Positions 33,210 through 40,828 of a DNA stretch of 40,828 nt are shown here, one piece after another (position 1 is the stretch's first letter; each line of letters opens with the position of its first letter). The DNA lies in assembly GCA_900549955.1 (NCBI GenBank), contig URQH01000016.1, positions 1 through 40,828 on the forward strand. Direction: 5' to 3'. The DNA is from an uncultured Eubacteriales bacterium (GTDB lineage Bacteria; Bacillota; Clostridia; Christensenellales; CAG-138). The notes beneath the pieces are model-generated. The model saw only the letters and a list, made by a program, of their open reading frames with translations, did no database searches and was not told where the DNA came from. The position numbers and the translations under genes are program-made.

Positions 33210-34493
33210 ATGGAGCTGCCACAGGCCTTTTTGACGCGCATGCGCGCGCAACTCGGCGAGACGGGCTTTACCGCCTATCTGGCCGCCATGGACCGTCCCG
33301 TACGCCGCGCGCTGCGCGTCAACACGCTCAAGCTCACCGCAGATGCGTTGCAGGCGCTGCTCGGCTTCCCACTGGAGCCCTGCGGCATCGTGCCGGAGGG
33401 CTTTTTTGTGCCGGATGTGTTCCGCCCGGGGCGGCACGCGGCGCACATGGCCGGCTTGTTCTACATGCAGGAACCGTCCGCCCAGCTGCCGGCCGCCCTG
33501 CTGCGCGCCGTGCCGGGGGAAGCGGTGCTCGACCTGTGCGCCGCCCCCGGCGGCAAGGCGGGGCAGCTGGCCGCGCATCTGCAAAACACCGGCCTGCTTG
33601 TGGCAAACGAGCCCGTGCCGGGGCGCGCCGCCGTCCTGCAGCGCACGCTGGAGCGTCTCGGCGTTTCCAATGCGGTCGTCACGTGCATGCGCCCGGATGC
33701 GCTTTGCGAGGCGCTGCCCGGCGCGTTTGACGCGGTGCTCGTCGACGCCCCCTGTTCCGGAGAAGGCATGTTCCGCCGCGAACCCCAGGCCGTCGCCGAC
33801 TGGTCGGAGGCGCACGTGGCCGCCTGCGCCGCGCGCCAGAGCGCCATATTGGAGAGCGCCGCCGCCGCGGTACGGCCGGGCGGGCGGCTGGTCTATTCCA
33901 CCTGTACGTTTTCCCCGGACGAAAACGAACGGACGGTGGAGTCCTTTTTGCGCGCGCACCCGGACTTTTCCCTGCACGAAACGCACCGGCTCTATCCGCA
34001 CACCTCGCCCGGCGAAGGGCAGTTTGCCGCCCTGCTCACGCGCGCCGGCGCCGGCACGGCGCCGGCGATCCGGCCACTAGAAGCGCCTGTGCCGCTCTTT
34101 CAGGCCTTTTGCCGGGAGGCCATGACGGCCGCGCCGGAGCGTCCGGCCCGGTTGCTGCCGGATGGACGGGTGTTCCTGCTGCCGGAGCGGCTGCCGCCCA
34201 ACCTGCACCGGCTGCGCATGCTGTCCGCCGGGGTCGCCGCCGGCGAGGTGCGCGGCAACCGGTTTTTGCCGGCGCACGCGCTGTTCCTCGCCCACAAGTC
34301 CTCCGCTTTCGTCCGGTCCATCGACCTCGACGGCGCACGGCTTGGCGCCTTTCTCGCCGGGGAAGCGCTGCCGCTGGACACGCCCGGCGAGGGCTACACC
34401 GCCGTCTGCTGGCGCGGATATCCGCTGGGTTTTGGCAAGCTGACGGGCGGCACGCTCAAAAACCACCTGCCAAAGGGACTGCGCCTGCGCTGA
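33210..34493 (+). CDS. rsmF: rRNA (cytosine-C5) methyltransferase, RsmF/NOL1-NOP2-Sun type
   Basis: This 427-residue protein methylates a cytosine in ribosomal RNA using S-adenosylmethionine. The SAM site DLCAAPGGKAGQL is near residue 107. The two catalytic cysteines lie in DAPCSGEGMFRR (near 181) and YSTCTFSPDENE (near 231). The C-terminal 150 residues, with FLLPERLPP and HALFLAH, match the RNA-binding part of the Firmicute RsmF group, which is why RsmF is favoured over RsmB. The target base (16S C1407 in E. coli) may differ here. AAGGAGA lies 9 bases before the ATG; an open frame extending into the previous gene is out of register with its start signals. A strong terminator follows at 34516. 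Confidence 0.85.
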   Translation: MELPQAFLTRMRAQLGETGFTAYLAAMDRPVRRALRVNTLKLTADALQALLGFPLEPCGIVPEGFFVPDVFRPGRHAAHMAGLFYMQEPSAQLPAALLRAVPGEAVLDLCAAPGGKAGQLAAHLQNTGLLVANEPVPGRAAVLQRTLERLGVSNAVVTCMRPDALCEALPGAFDAVLVDAPCSGEGMFRREPQAVADWSEAHVAACAARQSAILESAAAAVRPGGRLVYSTCTFSPDENERTVESFLRAHPDFSLHETHRLYPHTSPGEGQFAALLTRAGAGTAPAIRPLEAPVPLFQAFCREAMTAAPERPARLLPDGRVFLLPERLPPNLHRLRMLSAGVAAGEVRGNRFLPAHALFLAHKSSAFVRSIDLDGARLGAFLAGEALPLDTPGEGYTAVCWRGYPLGFGKLTGGTLKNHLPKGLRLR

Positions 34494-34515
34494 CATTCCC
34501 GCGCGGCCGACGCTG

Positions 34516-34561
34516 AAAAACGGCCCTCGCACCGATGCTCTCGGTGCGAGGGCCGTTTTTT
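34516..34561. terminator. Strong bidirectional terminator
   Basis: ACGGCCCTCGCACCGA (34520-34535) pairs perfectly with TCGGTGCGAGGGCCGT (34541-34556) around a 5-base loop. It is flanked by A5 on the left and T6 on the right, so it works for rsmF on the plus strand and for the GNAT-udk operon on the minus strand. Confidence 0.95.
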
Positions 34562-34583
34562 GTTCCCGTCCCGCCGCCGTCCG

Positions 34584-35144
34584 TCAGCCGCCCACCTGCG
34601 GCAACCGCTCAAACGCAATGCGCGGCGTGCCGTCCGCCACGTGGATGATGCCGCAGCGCACAAACCCGAGCGCCGGCAACAGGTGCAGCATCGGCGCGTT
34701 GTCGGCATGGGTATCCACGCGCAAATGCGGCTGCCGCTCCGCGCACCAGGCCACGCACGCGCGCAACACGCCATGCACCCGGCACGCACTGGCCAGGCGA
34801 TGGATGGTGCTATATGGCGCGTCGGACAGCCAGGCGCCGTCCTCGATGCGCGCATAGGTCGGGTCGGCCCCGGCCAAAAGTGCGAACACGCCTTCCAGCC
34901 CGGCCTCCGACTCCAGCACAAACCCGGTGCCCATGGCGATATCCTGCTCTACGAGCGCCCGCGCAGGGTGGCCGCCCGCCCACTGCGTGCGGTTGCCATG
35001 TTCCCGCATGAACGCGCGCGCACGCGCATAGATGGCCAGAAGTTCCTCGAGATCCGCCCAACCGGAAGGCCGGATACGCCAGCCGTCCCCGTCCCAAAGC
35101 GCCGACCGCCCGGTTGCACGGGACGGCCCGCGGTTACAGCACAT
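34584..35144 (-). CDS. GNAT family N-acetyltransferase
   Basis: The protein has 186 residues. The GNAT motifs are visible: LESEAGLEGVFALLAG (strand 4 region), then TIHRLASACRVHGVLRACVAW with the acetyl-CoA loop loosely kept, and LRVDTHADNAPMLHLLPALGFVRCG near the end, typical of GNAT proteins with a DTHxxN motif. The ATG at 35144 overlaps the end of the uridine kinase gene by 11 bases; no good ribosome site is seen, so translation is probably coupled to that gene. A longer frame upstream lies inside udk. It is the last gene of the operon and ends at a strong terminator. The substrate is unknown. Confidence 0.78.
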   Translation of the reverse strand: MCCNRGPSRATGRSALWDGDGWRIRPSGWADLEELLAIYARARAFMREHGNRTQWAGGHPARALVEQDIAMGTGFVLESEAGLEGVFALLAGADPTYARIEDGAWLSDAPYSTIHRLASACRVHGVLRACVAWCAERQPHLRVDTHADNAPMLHLLPALGFVRCGIIHVADGTPRIAFERLPQVGG

Positions 35145-35799
35145 CGTCTTTCGGCGCGGCAGAAAGCGGCGCGTGCTCCTCCTCAAACCGTTCCGCAAGC
35201 AGACGGGTGGTCAGATAGGCGGAGATGGCGTCGATGGCCATGCGGTTCTTGCCGCCGCGCATGACGGCAAAGTCCGCGTCGTCGATGTATTTGGAGATGT
35301 ACTTTTCATACATGGGTTTCACGGTCTCCAGATACTGCGCCGCAATGTTGTCGATCGTGCGGCCGCGCTGCTTGATGTCGCGCCGGATGCGCCGCAGCAG
35401 GCAAATGTCGGCGTCCACCTGCAAAAACACCTTCAGCACCATCAGCTCGCAGAGGCGCTTGTCGTGGAACATGTGGATGCCCTCGAGGATCAACACCTCG
35501 GGCGGCCGAATCAAATCCGGCCGGTCGGCCCGCAGGTGCTGCGTATAGTCGTATGCCTTGGTCGTGATCGCCTCCCCACGGGAGAGCGCCAGCACGTCGG
35601 CCAGCATCTCGTCATAGTCGAAAATGGAGGGCTCGTCGTAGTTCGTCCGCTCCCGCTGTGCAAACGACAGCTGCGGAAAGCTCTTGTAGTACCCGTCCTG
35701 CCCGAGGATGACGCAACTGCACGTGAGCGCATCGCGGATGCGCCGCGCCAGAGTGCTTTTCCCGCTGCCACTTGCACCACAAATTCCGACAATCAGCAT
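35134..35799 (-). CDS. udk: Uridine kinase-like P-loop kinase
   Basis: The protein has 221 residues. A P-loop GASGSGKS at residues 8-15 follows a short strand (MLIVGIC). QDGYYKS and NYDEPSIFDYDEM are strongly like uridine kinase, where the Asp-rich loop contacts the nucleoside, and LILEGIHMF matches the Walker B/DG segment. RRIRRDIKQRGRT is the lid. The enzyme phosphorylates uridine or cytidine in pyrimidine salvage. Length fits a complete family member. The ATG at 35799 has AAAGGAG 6 bases upstream; the frame extends further but without a ribosome site. It overlaps the downstream GNAT gene. A role on another nucleoside-like substrate cannot be excluded, since some Firmicute paralogues are untested. 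Confidence 0.87.
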   Translation of the reverse strand: MLIVGICGASGSGKSTLARRIRDALTCSCVILGQDGYYKSFPQLSFAQRERTNYDEPSIFDYDEMLADVLALSRGEAITTKAYDYTQHLRADRPDLIRPPEVLILEGIHMFHDKRLCELMVLKVFLQVDADICLLRRIRRDIKQRGRTIDNIAAQYLETVKPMYEKYISKYIDDADFAVMRGGKNRMAIDAISAYLTTRLLAERFEEEHAPLSAAPKDDVL

Positions 35800-35897
35800 A
35801 AACGCTCCTTTATCCGTCCTCCTGTAGTGGGTTCCCGCCCGTCCGGAGCGGGCCTCATGCGCGCCTGCGCCGGCAGCTCGTCCCATGCCCGTTCCGC

Positions 35898-36464
35898 TCA
35901 GCCTCCCGCGCCCGCCTGGCCGGCCAACAACGCGCGAATTGCCTCCAATACCGGCCGTTCATACCGCTCAAAGCGCGCGTCGGATTGCAGCCGGGCCAGC
36001 GCGTCAAAGCGCACCAGCCGGTCGGCCACATGCGCCGCCACGAGAGCGCGGTGCTCCGGCGTGCCGGCATACCGGTGCAAAAGCAGCGCGCCGTTTGCCG
36101 CCTCCTGCAGGAGCCTGGCATGCAGGTCCGGCACCGCCGTCTCCTGCCTGACCGGCACGGGCGATTCGCACACCAGTTCCGGCTGCCAAGGCGTCGCCCC
36201 ACGCACAAACCCCGCTTCCTCAAGCGCATAGACGGTGCAGCGCCTGCCGCGATAGACCGCGTCAAATGCGCCGGGATAGCACTCCCACACCTCCGGCGCG
36301 CCCCGGCCGTCCACATCGAGCAAAAAGTCAAAATCATCGTGCCGCGCGCCAAACAGCAGTCCCGTGACCAGGTTGTCCACCGCATAGACGAACGCCTTGC
36401 CGTGAGAAGAGCGGCGCGGGACCAGCACGGCCAGCCCCGGCGTCGCGGACACGTGATAGACCAT
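35898..36464 (-). CDS. Uncharacterised protein between glnA and udk
   Basis: This 188-residue protein matches no family I can name with confidence. It has no signal peptide or membrane helix. The N-terminal part, VYHVSATPGLAVLVPRRSSH, then KAFVYAVDNLVTGLLFGARHDDFDFLLD, resembles hypothetical proteins of gut Clostridia from memory. The opening YHVS...L.P layout faintly recalls ADP-ribosyltransferase folds, but this is speculation. The middle has WECYPGAFDAVYRG and a Pro-linked PWQPELVCE. The C-terminal third is helical. AGGAGG lies 6 bases before the ATG at 36464. It is 35 bases after glnA and 98 before udk on the same strand, so co-transcription with glnA is likely. Confidence 0.6.
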   Translation of the reverse strand: MVYHVSATPGLAVLVPRRSSHGKAFVYAVDNLVTGLLFGARHDDFDFLLDVDGRGAPEVWECYPGAFDAVYRGRRCTVYALEEAGFVRGATPWQPELVCESPVPVRQETAVPDLHARLLQEAANGALLLHRYAGTPEHRALVAAHVADRLVRFDALARLQSDARFERYERPVLEAIRALLAGQAGAGG

Positions 36465-36499
36465 GGCCGTCCTCCTTTTCCAGCGCTGCGCGGCCCGAC

Positions 36500-38614
36500 T
36501 CACACGATGCGGAAAAGCATCTCCCCGTAGGACGGCAACGGCCAGCTCTCCTTGTCCACGATGCACTCCAGCGCGTCGACACACGCGCGCAGGCGCTCCA
36601 TGCGCGGCCGCACCGCATCGCGGTGGCCGCAGGCGCGCTCGAATGCGCTGCCGCCGCTGAAGCGCGCAACGGCTTCATCCAGCGCGTCCAGCGCCAGGCG
36701 GCACTCGTGCATGCGGCGGTTGAGCGTGCGCAGCATGGCCGTCTGTGCGGGCGCATCCACGCCCGCCTGGCGGGAGGCGGCCGCCGCCTCGCCCAGCATG
36801 GCGCTATAGCGCGCGCACGCGGGCAAAATCGTCTGCCGGGCGATCTTGACCATGGTCACGGCCTCGATGTGCCCCAGCGTGGCATAGTTTTGCAGCGCAA
36901 TCTCCCGGCGCGCCAGCGCTTCGCCGCCGGAGAGCACGCCGTGGCGCTCCAGCACGGCGCGCGTCTGCTCGTCCCCATAGACCGCAATGGCGTCCACCGT
37001 GTTGTCGATGGCGGGCAGCCCGCGCCGCGCCGCCTCCGCCGTCCAGGCCGGGTCATAGTTGTTGCCGTTGAACAAGACGCGGCTGTGCGCTTCATACCAG
37101 TCGGCCATGAGCCCGCGCCACGCGGCGTCCCGGTCGTCCGCCGCCTCCAGCGCATCCGCCATGCGCATCAGGCAATCCGCCACAATGGTGTTGAGCACCG
37201 TGTTCGGCATGCCCAGCGACTGCGACGAGCCCACCATGCGAAACTCGAATTTGTTGCCCGTAAACGCAAACGGGGACGTGCGGTTGCGGTCGGTATCGTC
37301 GCGCTTGATCTCCGCAAGCGTCGACACGCCGATGTGCATCATCTCTCCCGCATGCGCCGGCACGCTGTTCCCGTGGGCGACGCTCTCCAGCGCCGCCTGT
37401 AGCCGGCTGCCCAGAAACACCGACAGGATGGGCGGCGGGGCCTCCGAGCCTCCCAGGCGGCTCTCGTTGCCGATAGACGCGCAGCTCATGCGCAACATGG
37501 GCGCATACTCGTCCACCGCCGCGATGACGGCCATCAGGAACGTGAAAAACACGCGGTTCGCCGCAGCGTCCTTGCCGGGCTTGAGCAGGTTCACGCCCGT
37601 ATCCGTCAGCAGCGACCAGTTGTTGTGCTTGCCGCTGCCGTTCACCCCGGCGAACGGCTTTTCGTGCAGCAGGCACGTGAGCCCGTGCCGTTCCGCAATG
37701 CGGCGCATGGATTCCATGATGATCTGGTTGTGATCCACAGCCAGGTTGGCGGACACGAACAACGGCGCCAGCTCATACTGCGAGGGCGCGACCTCGTTGT
37801 GCTCCGTCTTGCACGGCACACCCATGCGCCAGAGCGCGTCGTTGAGCTCGTGCATAAACGCGAGCACCGGCTCCGGCGTGGCGGCATAGTACTGGTCGGA
37901 AAGCTCCTGCCCCTTGGCCGGCGGCGCGCCGAACAGCGTCCGCCCGGTATACACGAGGTCCTTGCGGCGCAAAAACGCGTGCTTGTCCACGAGGAAATAT
38001 TCCTGCTCCCCGCCGACGGACGGCGTCACACGGCGCGTCCTGCCGTCCCCCAGCAGGCGCAGCACGCGCACCGCCTGGCGGTTGAGCGCCTCCATGGAGC
38101 GCAGCAGCGGCGTCTTTTCGTCGAGCGCCTCGCCGGAAAACGCGCAAAACGCCGTGGGGATGCACAGGCAGCACGAACCGTCCCCGTTCCGCTTCAAAAA
38201 TGCCGGGCTCGTGCAATCCCACGTGGTGTAGCCGCGCGCCTCAAACGTCGCGCGCAGCCCGCCGGAGGGAAACGACGACCCGTCCGCCTCGCCCTTGATC
38301 AGCGCCTTGGCGGAAAAGGAGAGGATCGGCGCGCAATCCAGCCCGCCAAAGTCCAGGAATGTATCCCGCTTCTCGGCGGTGGCGCCGGTCATCGGCTGGA
38401 ACCAGTGCGTAAAATGCGTGGCGCCGCGCTCCAGCGCCCAGTGCATCATCGCGGTCGCGACCGCGCCGGCAACCTCGAACGTCAGCTCGGTGCCCTCTTC
38501 CATCGTGCGATGCAGCGCGCGGTACATCTCCGTCGGCAAGCGGCGCTCCATTTCGGCATCGGTAAACACGTCGGAACCGAATGCGCTGTATGCGGTCGTC
38601 TCGTCAATCTGCAT
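36500..38614 (-). CDS. glnA: Glutamine synthetase type III
   Basis: At 704 residues the length is that of the GSIII group, much longer than GSI (about 450). GSIII-specific segments include THFTHWFQPMTGATAEKRDTF near 65, SFPSGGLRATFEARGYTTWD near 115, GGEQEYFLVDK with metal-binding Glu near 195, HNEVAPSQYELAP near 265, and NGSGKHNNWSL near 320 with the active-site His. The enzyme makes glutamine from glutamate and ammonia with ATP, as a dodecamer in the cytoplasm. GGAGG lies 5-6 bases before the ATG at 38614; an ATG at 38626 overlaps that site. It has its own promoter and a structured leader of about 115 bases. An unknown protein, uridine kinase and a GNAT follow on the same strand. Confidence 0.95.
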   Translation of the reverse strand: MQIDETTAYSAFGSDVFTDAEMERRLPTEMYRALHRTMEEGTELTFEVAGAVATAMMHWALERGATHFTHWFQPMTGATAEKRDTFLDFGGLDCAPILSFSAKALIKGEADGSSFPSGGLRATFEARGYTTWDCTSPAFLKRNGDGSCCLCIPTAFCAFSGEALDEKTPLLRSMEALNRQAVRVLRLLGDGRTRRVTPSVGGEQEYFLVDKHAFLRRKDLVYTGRTLFGAPPAKGQELSDQYYAATPEPVLAFMHELNDALWRMGVPCKTEHNEVAPSQYELAPLFVSANLAVDHNQIIMESMRRIAERHGLTCLLHEKPFAGVNGSGKHNNWSLLTDTGVNLLKPGKDAAANRVFFTFLMAVIAAVDEYAPMLRMSCASIGNESRLGGSEAPPPILSVFLGSRLQAALESVAHGNSVPAHAGEMMHIGVSTLAEIKRDDTDRNRTSPFAFTGNKFEFRMVGSSQSLGMPNTVLNTIVADCLMRMADALEAADDRDAAWRGLMADWYEAHSRVLFNGNNYDPAWTAEAARRGLPAIDNTVDAIAVYGDEQTRAVLERHGVLSGGEALARREIALQNYATLGHIEAVTMVKIARQTILPACARYSAMLGEAAAASRQAGVDAPAQTAMLRTLNRRMHECRLALDALDEAVARFSGGSAFERACGHRDAVRPRMERLRACVDALECIVDKESWPLPSYGEMLFRIV

Positions 38615-38636
38615 GGGATCCTCCATTTGTTCAAGC

Positions 38637-38726
38637 GCGCCTGACCGGCCGCTCTGCAGCTGGCCGGGCGCGAAGCTCCCGGCCATGCGGCGCCTGCCGC
38701 GCGGCGCCCTATTAGCGCCTGACCGG
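38637..38726. repeat. 12-base direct repeat in the glnA leader
   Basis: GCGCCTGACCGG occurs at 38637-38648 and exactly again at 38715-38726, 78 bases apart in the same orientation, within the transcribed leader. Between them lie GC-rich inverted repeats (GGCCGGG...CCCGGCC and paired GGCGCC). It could be a binding site pair or RNA structure; no known riboswitch was recognised. Confidence 0.45.
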
Positions 38727-38735
38727 GTTTTTCCG

Positions 38736-38764
38736 ATGGTACCACATCCGCCGCACAATTGCAA
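38736..38764 (-). promoter_or_regulatory. Promoter of the glnA operon
   Basis: On the minus strand TTGCAA (38764-38759), a 17-base spacer and TACCAT (38741-38736), with a TGG before the -10. RNA would begin near 38729. It sits just after the terminator of the upstream gene. Confidence 0.55.
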
Positions 38765-38785
38765 TGCGTCCGGCGAAATTTGCTG

Positions 38786-38808
38786 AAAAAGCGCCTCGAA
38801 TGGGGCGC
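38786..38808 (-). terminator. Terminator of the cell-wall peptidase gene
   Basis: On the minus strand GCGCC (38808-38804) pairs with GGCGC (38795-38791) and TTTTTC follows (38790-38785). It lies about 86 bases after the stop. The stem is short but the T run is clear. Confidence 0.65.
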
Positions 38809-38893
38809 ATAAGGTTTTATTAACTAAAAAACGAGGTGAAAGTGGGGGCATTTCTCTGCGGTGCTTGTGCGTCGCACGGCGTGGGAAAGCCCG

Positions 38894-40828
38894 TCAGGCC
38901 AGCAGCCAGCGGGCAATCGCGTCCGGCACGGTACGGTTGCGCACAAACACGCTGTACAGCTCCCGCTCGGCCAGCGGCGCAGCCTCGCAGCCGATCTCCA
39001 CCGTCACGGACGGGATGTCCTGCTCGGCCACCGCCCAGTCCTTGTAGCCCGCGCCATCCGCGCCGCCTCCCTCCGGCGGATACCCGGTCGCCAGGGAAAT
39101 GCTGCCCGCAAGCGACGCCGACCGGTCGTTGACGGGCTGCGCATCGCCATATCCCGCGTAGATCAGGCTGCCGTACGCATGGTAACTGACGGTCGCAGCG
39201 AAGGGAAAGCGCAGCGTATACGCCCGCAGGGCCTCCGTTTCCGCCGCGGAAAACGGCGCTTCCCCACCATACCGCTCGGAAGAAGGCGCAGCGCGGCGCG
39301 CCGTCGTCTTCCATCCCGCGGGGAAATTCCGGTTCAGGTCCGTCCCCCGTCCGTTGGCCTTCCAGCGTTGCGCGTAATCCGCAACGTCCAAAGTGGTATG
39401 GCCCGCTTGCACATCGGCATCGTAAATGGCCAGCTGCGCCTCGTTGAGCGCCCCGCTCTGCGATATCGCCACCCCGTCCGGATTGGCCATGGGAACGATG
39501 TGCCAGCAAATCGCGCCATCCCCCGGCAGGCCCCGCCCTGCCCAGTCGTCCGCGAGCGCCATCAGCAGCCAGGCCGTCATGTGTTCGCGCCCATGGATCG
39601 CCCCCTGCAGCAGCACGTGATACGCCGCGTCGGACGGGCCAAGCCGCAAAACGGGAATCTCCCGCCCCAGTTCGGACACGCCGATGCTCTCGACTTCGAC
39701 CAGCTCCGGATACAGCGACGCCAGCGCGGCCGCATCCGACAGCAGCGTCTCGTAGGCATAGCTGGCCGTGGGTTTCACAATGTCCAGCACGGCGGGCAGG
39801 TATGCCTCGTCGGCGGGTTGCAGATAGCTGGACAACACATAGCCCGTCTGCCCCGCATGGCGAACCTGGGCATACCGCCCGGCCCAGGCCAGCAGCTCCA
39901 CGACCTCGCCCGCGCGCACCGTCCCGAGCAGCGCCTCGCCGCCCGGCGTCTCCCGCAGGTTCAGGTATTCCTCGCAGTTGGCGCGCCAGAGCAGCGGCAC
40001 GGCGCCGGCGTCCTCCGCCACCGGCGCCAGACGGTGGGCCGGCAGATACCCTGTGGCGCCCTGATAGTGCACGAGGGCATATGCGCCGCAGCGCGCCAGG
40101 AGCCGCACTTCCTCTCCCGCCGCAATGGCGGCAAAGGCGGTGTCCGCCGCGGGGCTGGCGGTGAGCGCCGCCGCCTCGCCCGGCCCGACCCGGTAGCGCG
40201 CAGCCGCCTGCGGCGCGAACGTTTCCTCCACGGGATAGTCCACGCCGTCGCTAAAATGCCACCACTCGCCGGAATAGCCCACGAGGCCGCAGCCCTCCAT
40301 GACCTCCTGCAGCAGGCGGGCATGCTCCGCCGCCTCTGCGGAGCAATCGGAATAATCCCGATCCGCCCGTTCCGAAAAATCGTCAAAGCCGGAGGGCATC
40401 TCCAGCAGCGCGCCCGTCGCGTCCGCCAGGGTCACATCCACGGCGCCGCCTCGGCAATGGGTGCGGCTGCCTGTGGCCGGGTCGGACACATACTGTGGGT
40501 CCGGATATGCCGCAAACAGCGCCTGTTGCGCCGCGAGCGGCCGGTAGGCATCCCAGATCACGAGCGTCAGCCCCAGCTGCTCCAGCGCCGCGACCGCCTG
40601 CCCGAGCTTTTGCACGGTGCCATAGCGCAGGTATGCGTCCGTAAAGCCATAGATGGGGCGGCCAGTAACATTCTCGTCCGTCGCATATACCAGCTGCTGC
40701 GAAACGCCCGGAAGGTAATCGATCACGCGGACCAGGGCGTCGTCTTCGGGCGTCGGCGCCGTGGGGGCGGGCGTAGCCTGCGCAGGCGGCACGGCCGGCG
40801 TCGCGGCGGGGGCCGCCGTCGCGGCGGG
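38894..40828 (-). CDS. Bifunctional cell-wall peptidase: VanX-like M15, two SH3-like domains, M14 zinc carboxypeptidase (5' partial)
   Basis: This minus-strand gene runs off the right edge, so its start and signal peptide are missing; 644 residues are visible. It opens in an Ala/Pro/Thr linker. The VanX/DdpX-like M15D domain has WDAYRPL, SRTHCRGGAVDV (Ser/His/Asp of the zinc site) and EWWHF, all the expected catalytic groups. Two SH3-like segments follow, each ending in a strand like GYLPAHRL or GYVLSSYL. The last 310 residues are an M14 carboxypeptidase with AIHGREHM (zinc His and Glu), NPDGV, DLNRNFP, SYHAYG (third zinc His), and VTVEIG (catalytic Glu). It should cut D-Ala-D-Ala and stem-peptide bonds outside the cell, a remodelling or recycling enzyme. 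A GTG at 40792 is in frame but inside the linker and is not the true start. Confidence 0.85.
   Translation of the reverse strand, partial: PAATAAPAATPAVPPAQATPAPTAPTPEDDALVRVIDYLPGVSQQLVYATDENVTGRPIYGFTDAYLRYGTVQKLGQAVAALEQLGLTLVIWDAYRPLAAQQALFAAYPDPQYVSDPATGSRTHCRGGAVDVTLADATGALLEMPSGFDDFSERADRDYSDCSAEAAEHARLLQEVMEGCGLVGYSGEWWHFSDGVDYPVEETFAPQAAARYRVGPGEAAALTASPAADTAFAAIAAGEEVRLLARCGAYALVHYQGATGYLPAHRLAPVAEDAGAVPLLWRANCEEYLNLRETPGGEALLGTVRAGEVVELLAWAGRYAQVRHAGQTGYVLSSYLQPADEAYLPAVLDIVKPTASYAYETLLSDAAALASLYPELVEVESIGVSELGREIPVLRLGPSDAAYHVLLQGAIHGREHMTAWLLMALADDWAGRGLPGDGAICWHIVPMANPDGVAISQSGALNEAQLAIYDADVQAGHTTLDVADYAQRWKANGRGTDLNRNFPAGWKTTARRAAPSSERYGGEAPFSAAETEALRAYTLRFPFAATVSYHAYGSLIYAGYGDAQPVNDRSASLAGSISLATGYPPEGGGADGAGYKDWAVAEQDIPSVTVEIGCEAAPLAERELYSVFVRNRTVPDAIARWLLA

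Noticed and set aside
38615..38735. Known riboswitch in the glnA leader
   Set aside because: I could not match glutamine, SAM, T-box or other familiar consensus elements; only repeats and hairpins are visible.
40792..40792. GTG as the start of the VanX-like/M14 gene
   Set aside because: The frame stays open to the window edge through an Ala/Pro/Thr linker, and a secreted enzyme needs a signal peptide not present after this codon.
21332..40828. Vancomycin resistance cluster (VanZ-like and VanX-like proteins present)
   Set aside because: They are about 17 kb apart, no VanH, VanA/B ligase or VanRS is present, and the VanX-like domain is part of a larger wall hydrolase.

Overview
The window reads as a chromosomal segment of a GC-rich Firmicute, most likely a high-GC member of the Clostridia. 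This is an inference from content: AGGAGG-type ribosome sites, a type III glutamine synthetase, the UPF0237/UPF0210 pair, a ProX-like editing protein, an RsgI-like anti-sigma factor, an M29 aminopeptidase, and several secreted proteins with Pro/Thr/Glu linkers. A more exact placement (for example Christensenellales) is a guess. I see no phage, insertion sequence, CRISPR array or replication origin. About 32 genes are packed tightly, and no gene-free stretch exceeds 300 bases.

Layout. 1-135: end of a tRNA cluster (Gly, Cys). 342-4579: a MarR regulator and a heterodimeric ABC exporter. 4873-7223: a TetR regulator and a PutP-type sodium symporter with a symmetric site beside its promoter. 7380-9097 (minus): a secreted protein with acidic DGDG repeats, an ECF sigma factor and an RsgI-like anti-sigma factor, behind a possible ECF promoter. 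9209-12473 (minus): a ribbon-helix-helix (RHH) protein and ClpB. 12740-15825: a GNAT acetyltransferase, a galactokinase and an E2/CAT-fold protein. 16049-18659 (minus): a PlsC-family acyltransferase fused to a zinc ribbon, and a GltS-type symporter. 18748-26583 (minus): MATE exporter, NodB deacetylase, VanZ-like protein, a large PIG-L-like/NAGPA envelope protein, M29 aminopeptidase and a ProX-like protein. 26850-28485 (minus): UPF0237 and UPF0210. 28629-32379 (minus): a MacB-type ABC operon with a secreted, anchored partner. 32620-34493: hexapeptide acetyltransferase and rRNA methyltransferase. 34584-38614 (minus): glutamine synthetase III, an unknown conserved-looking protein, uridine kinase and a GNAT. 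38894-40828 (minus): a cell-wall peptidase fusion cut by the window edge.

Themes. Much of the segment serves the cell envelope: PlsC, NodB, VanZ, PIG-L/NAGPA, the VanX-like/M14 hydrolase, the MacB-type operon and two drug exporters. Regulation is mostly local, with one-component regulators beside their presumed targets. Three minus-strand genes (plsC-like, vanZ-like, nodB-like) have a well-formed -35/-10 promoter whose -10 box lies only 6 or 7 bases before the ATG, which suggests leaderless mRNAs. The least familiar elements are the DGDG-repeat/ECF/RsgI module, the discoidin-like/PIG-L-like/NAGPA protein with altered metal ligands, the RHH-ClpB operon, and the VanX-like/SH3/M14 fusion. All functions here come from reading motifs by eye; no database search was run.
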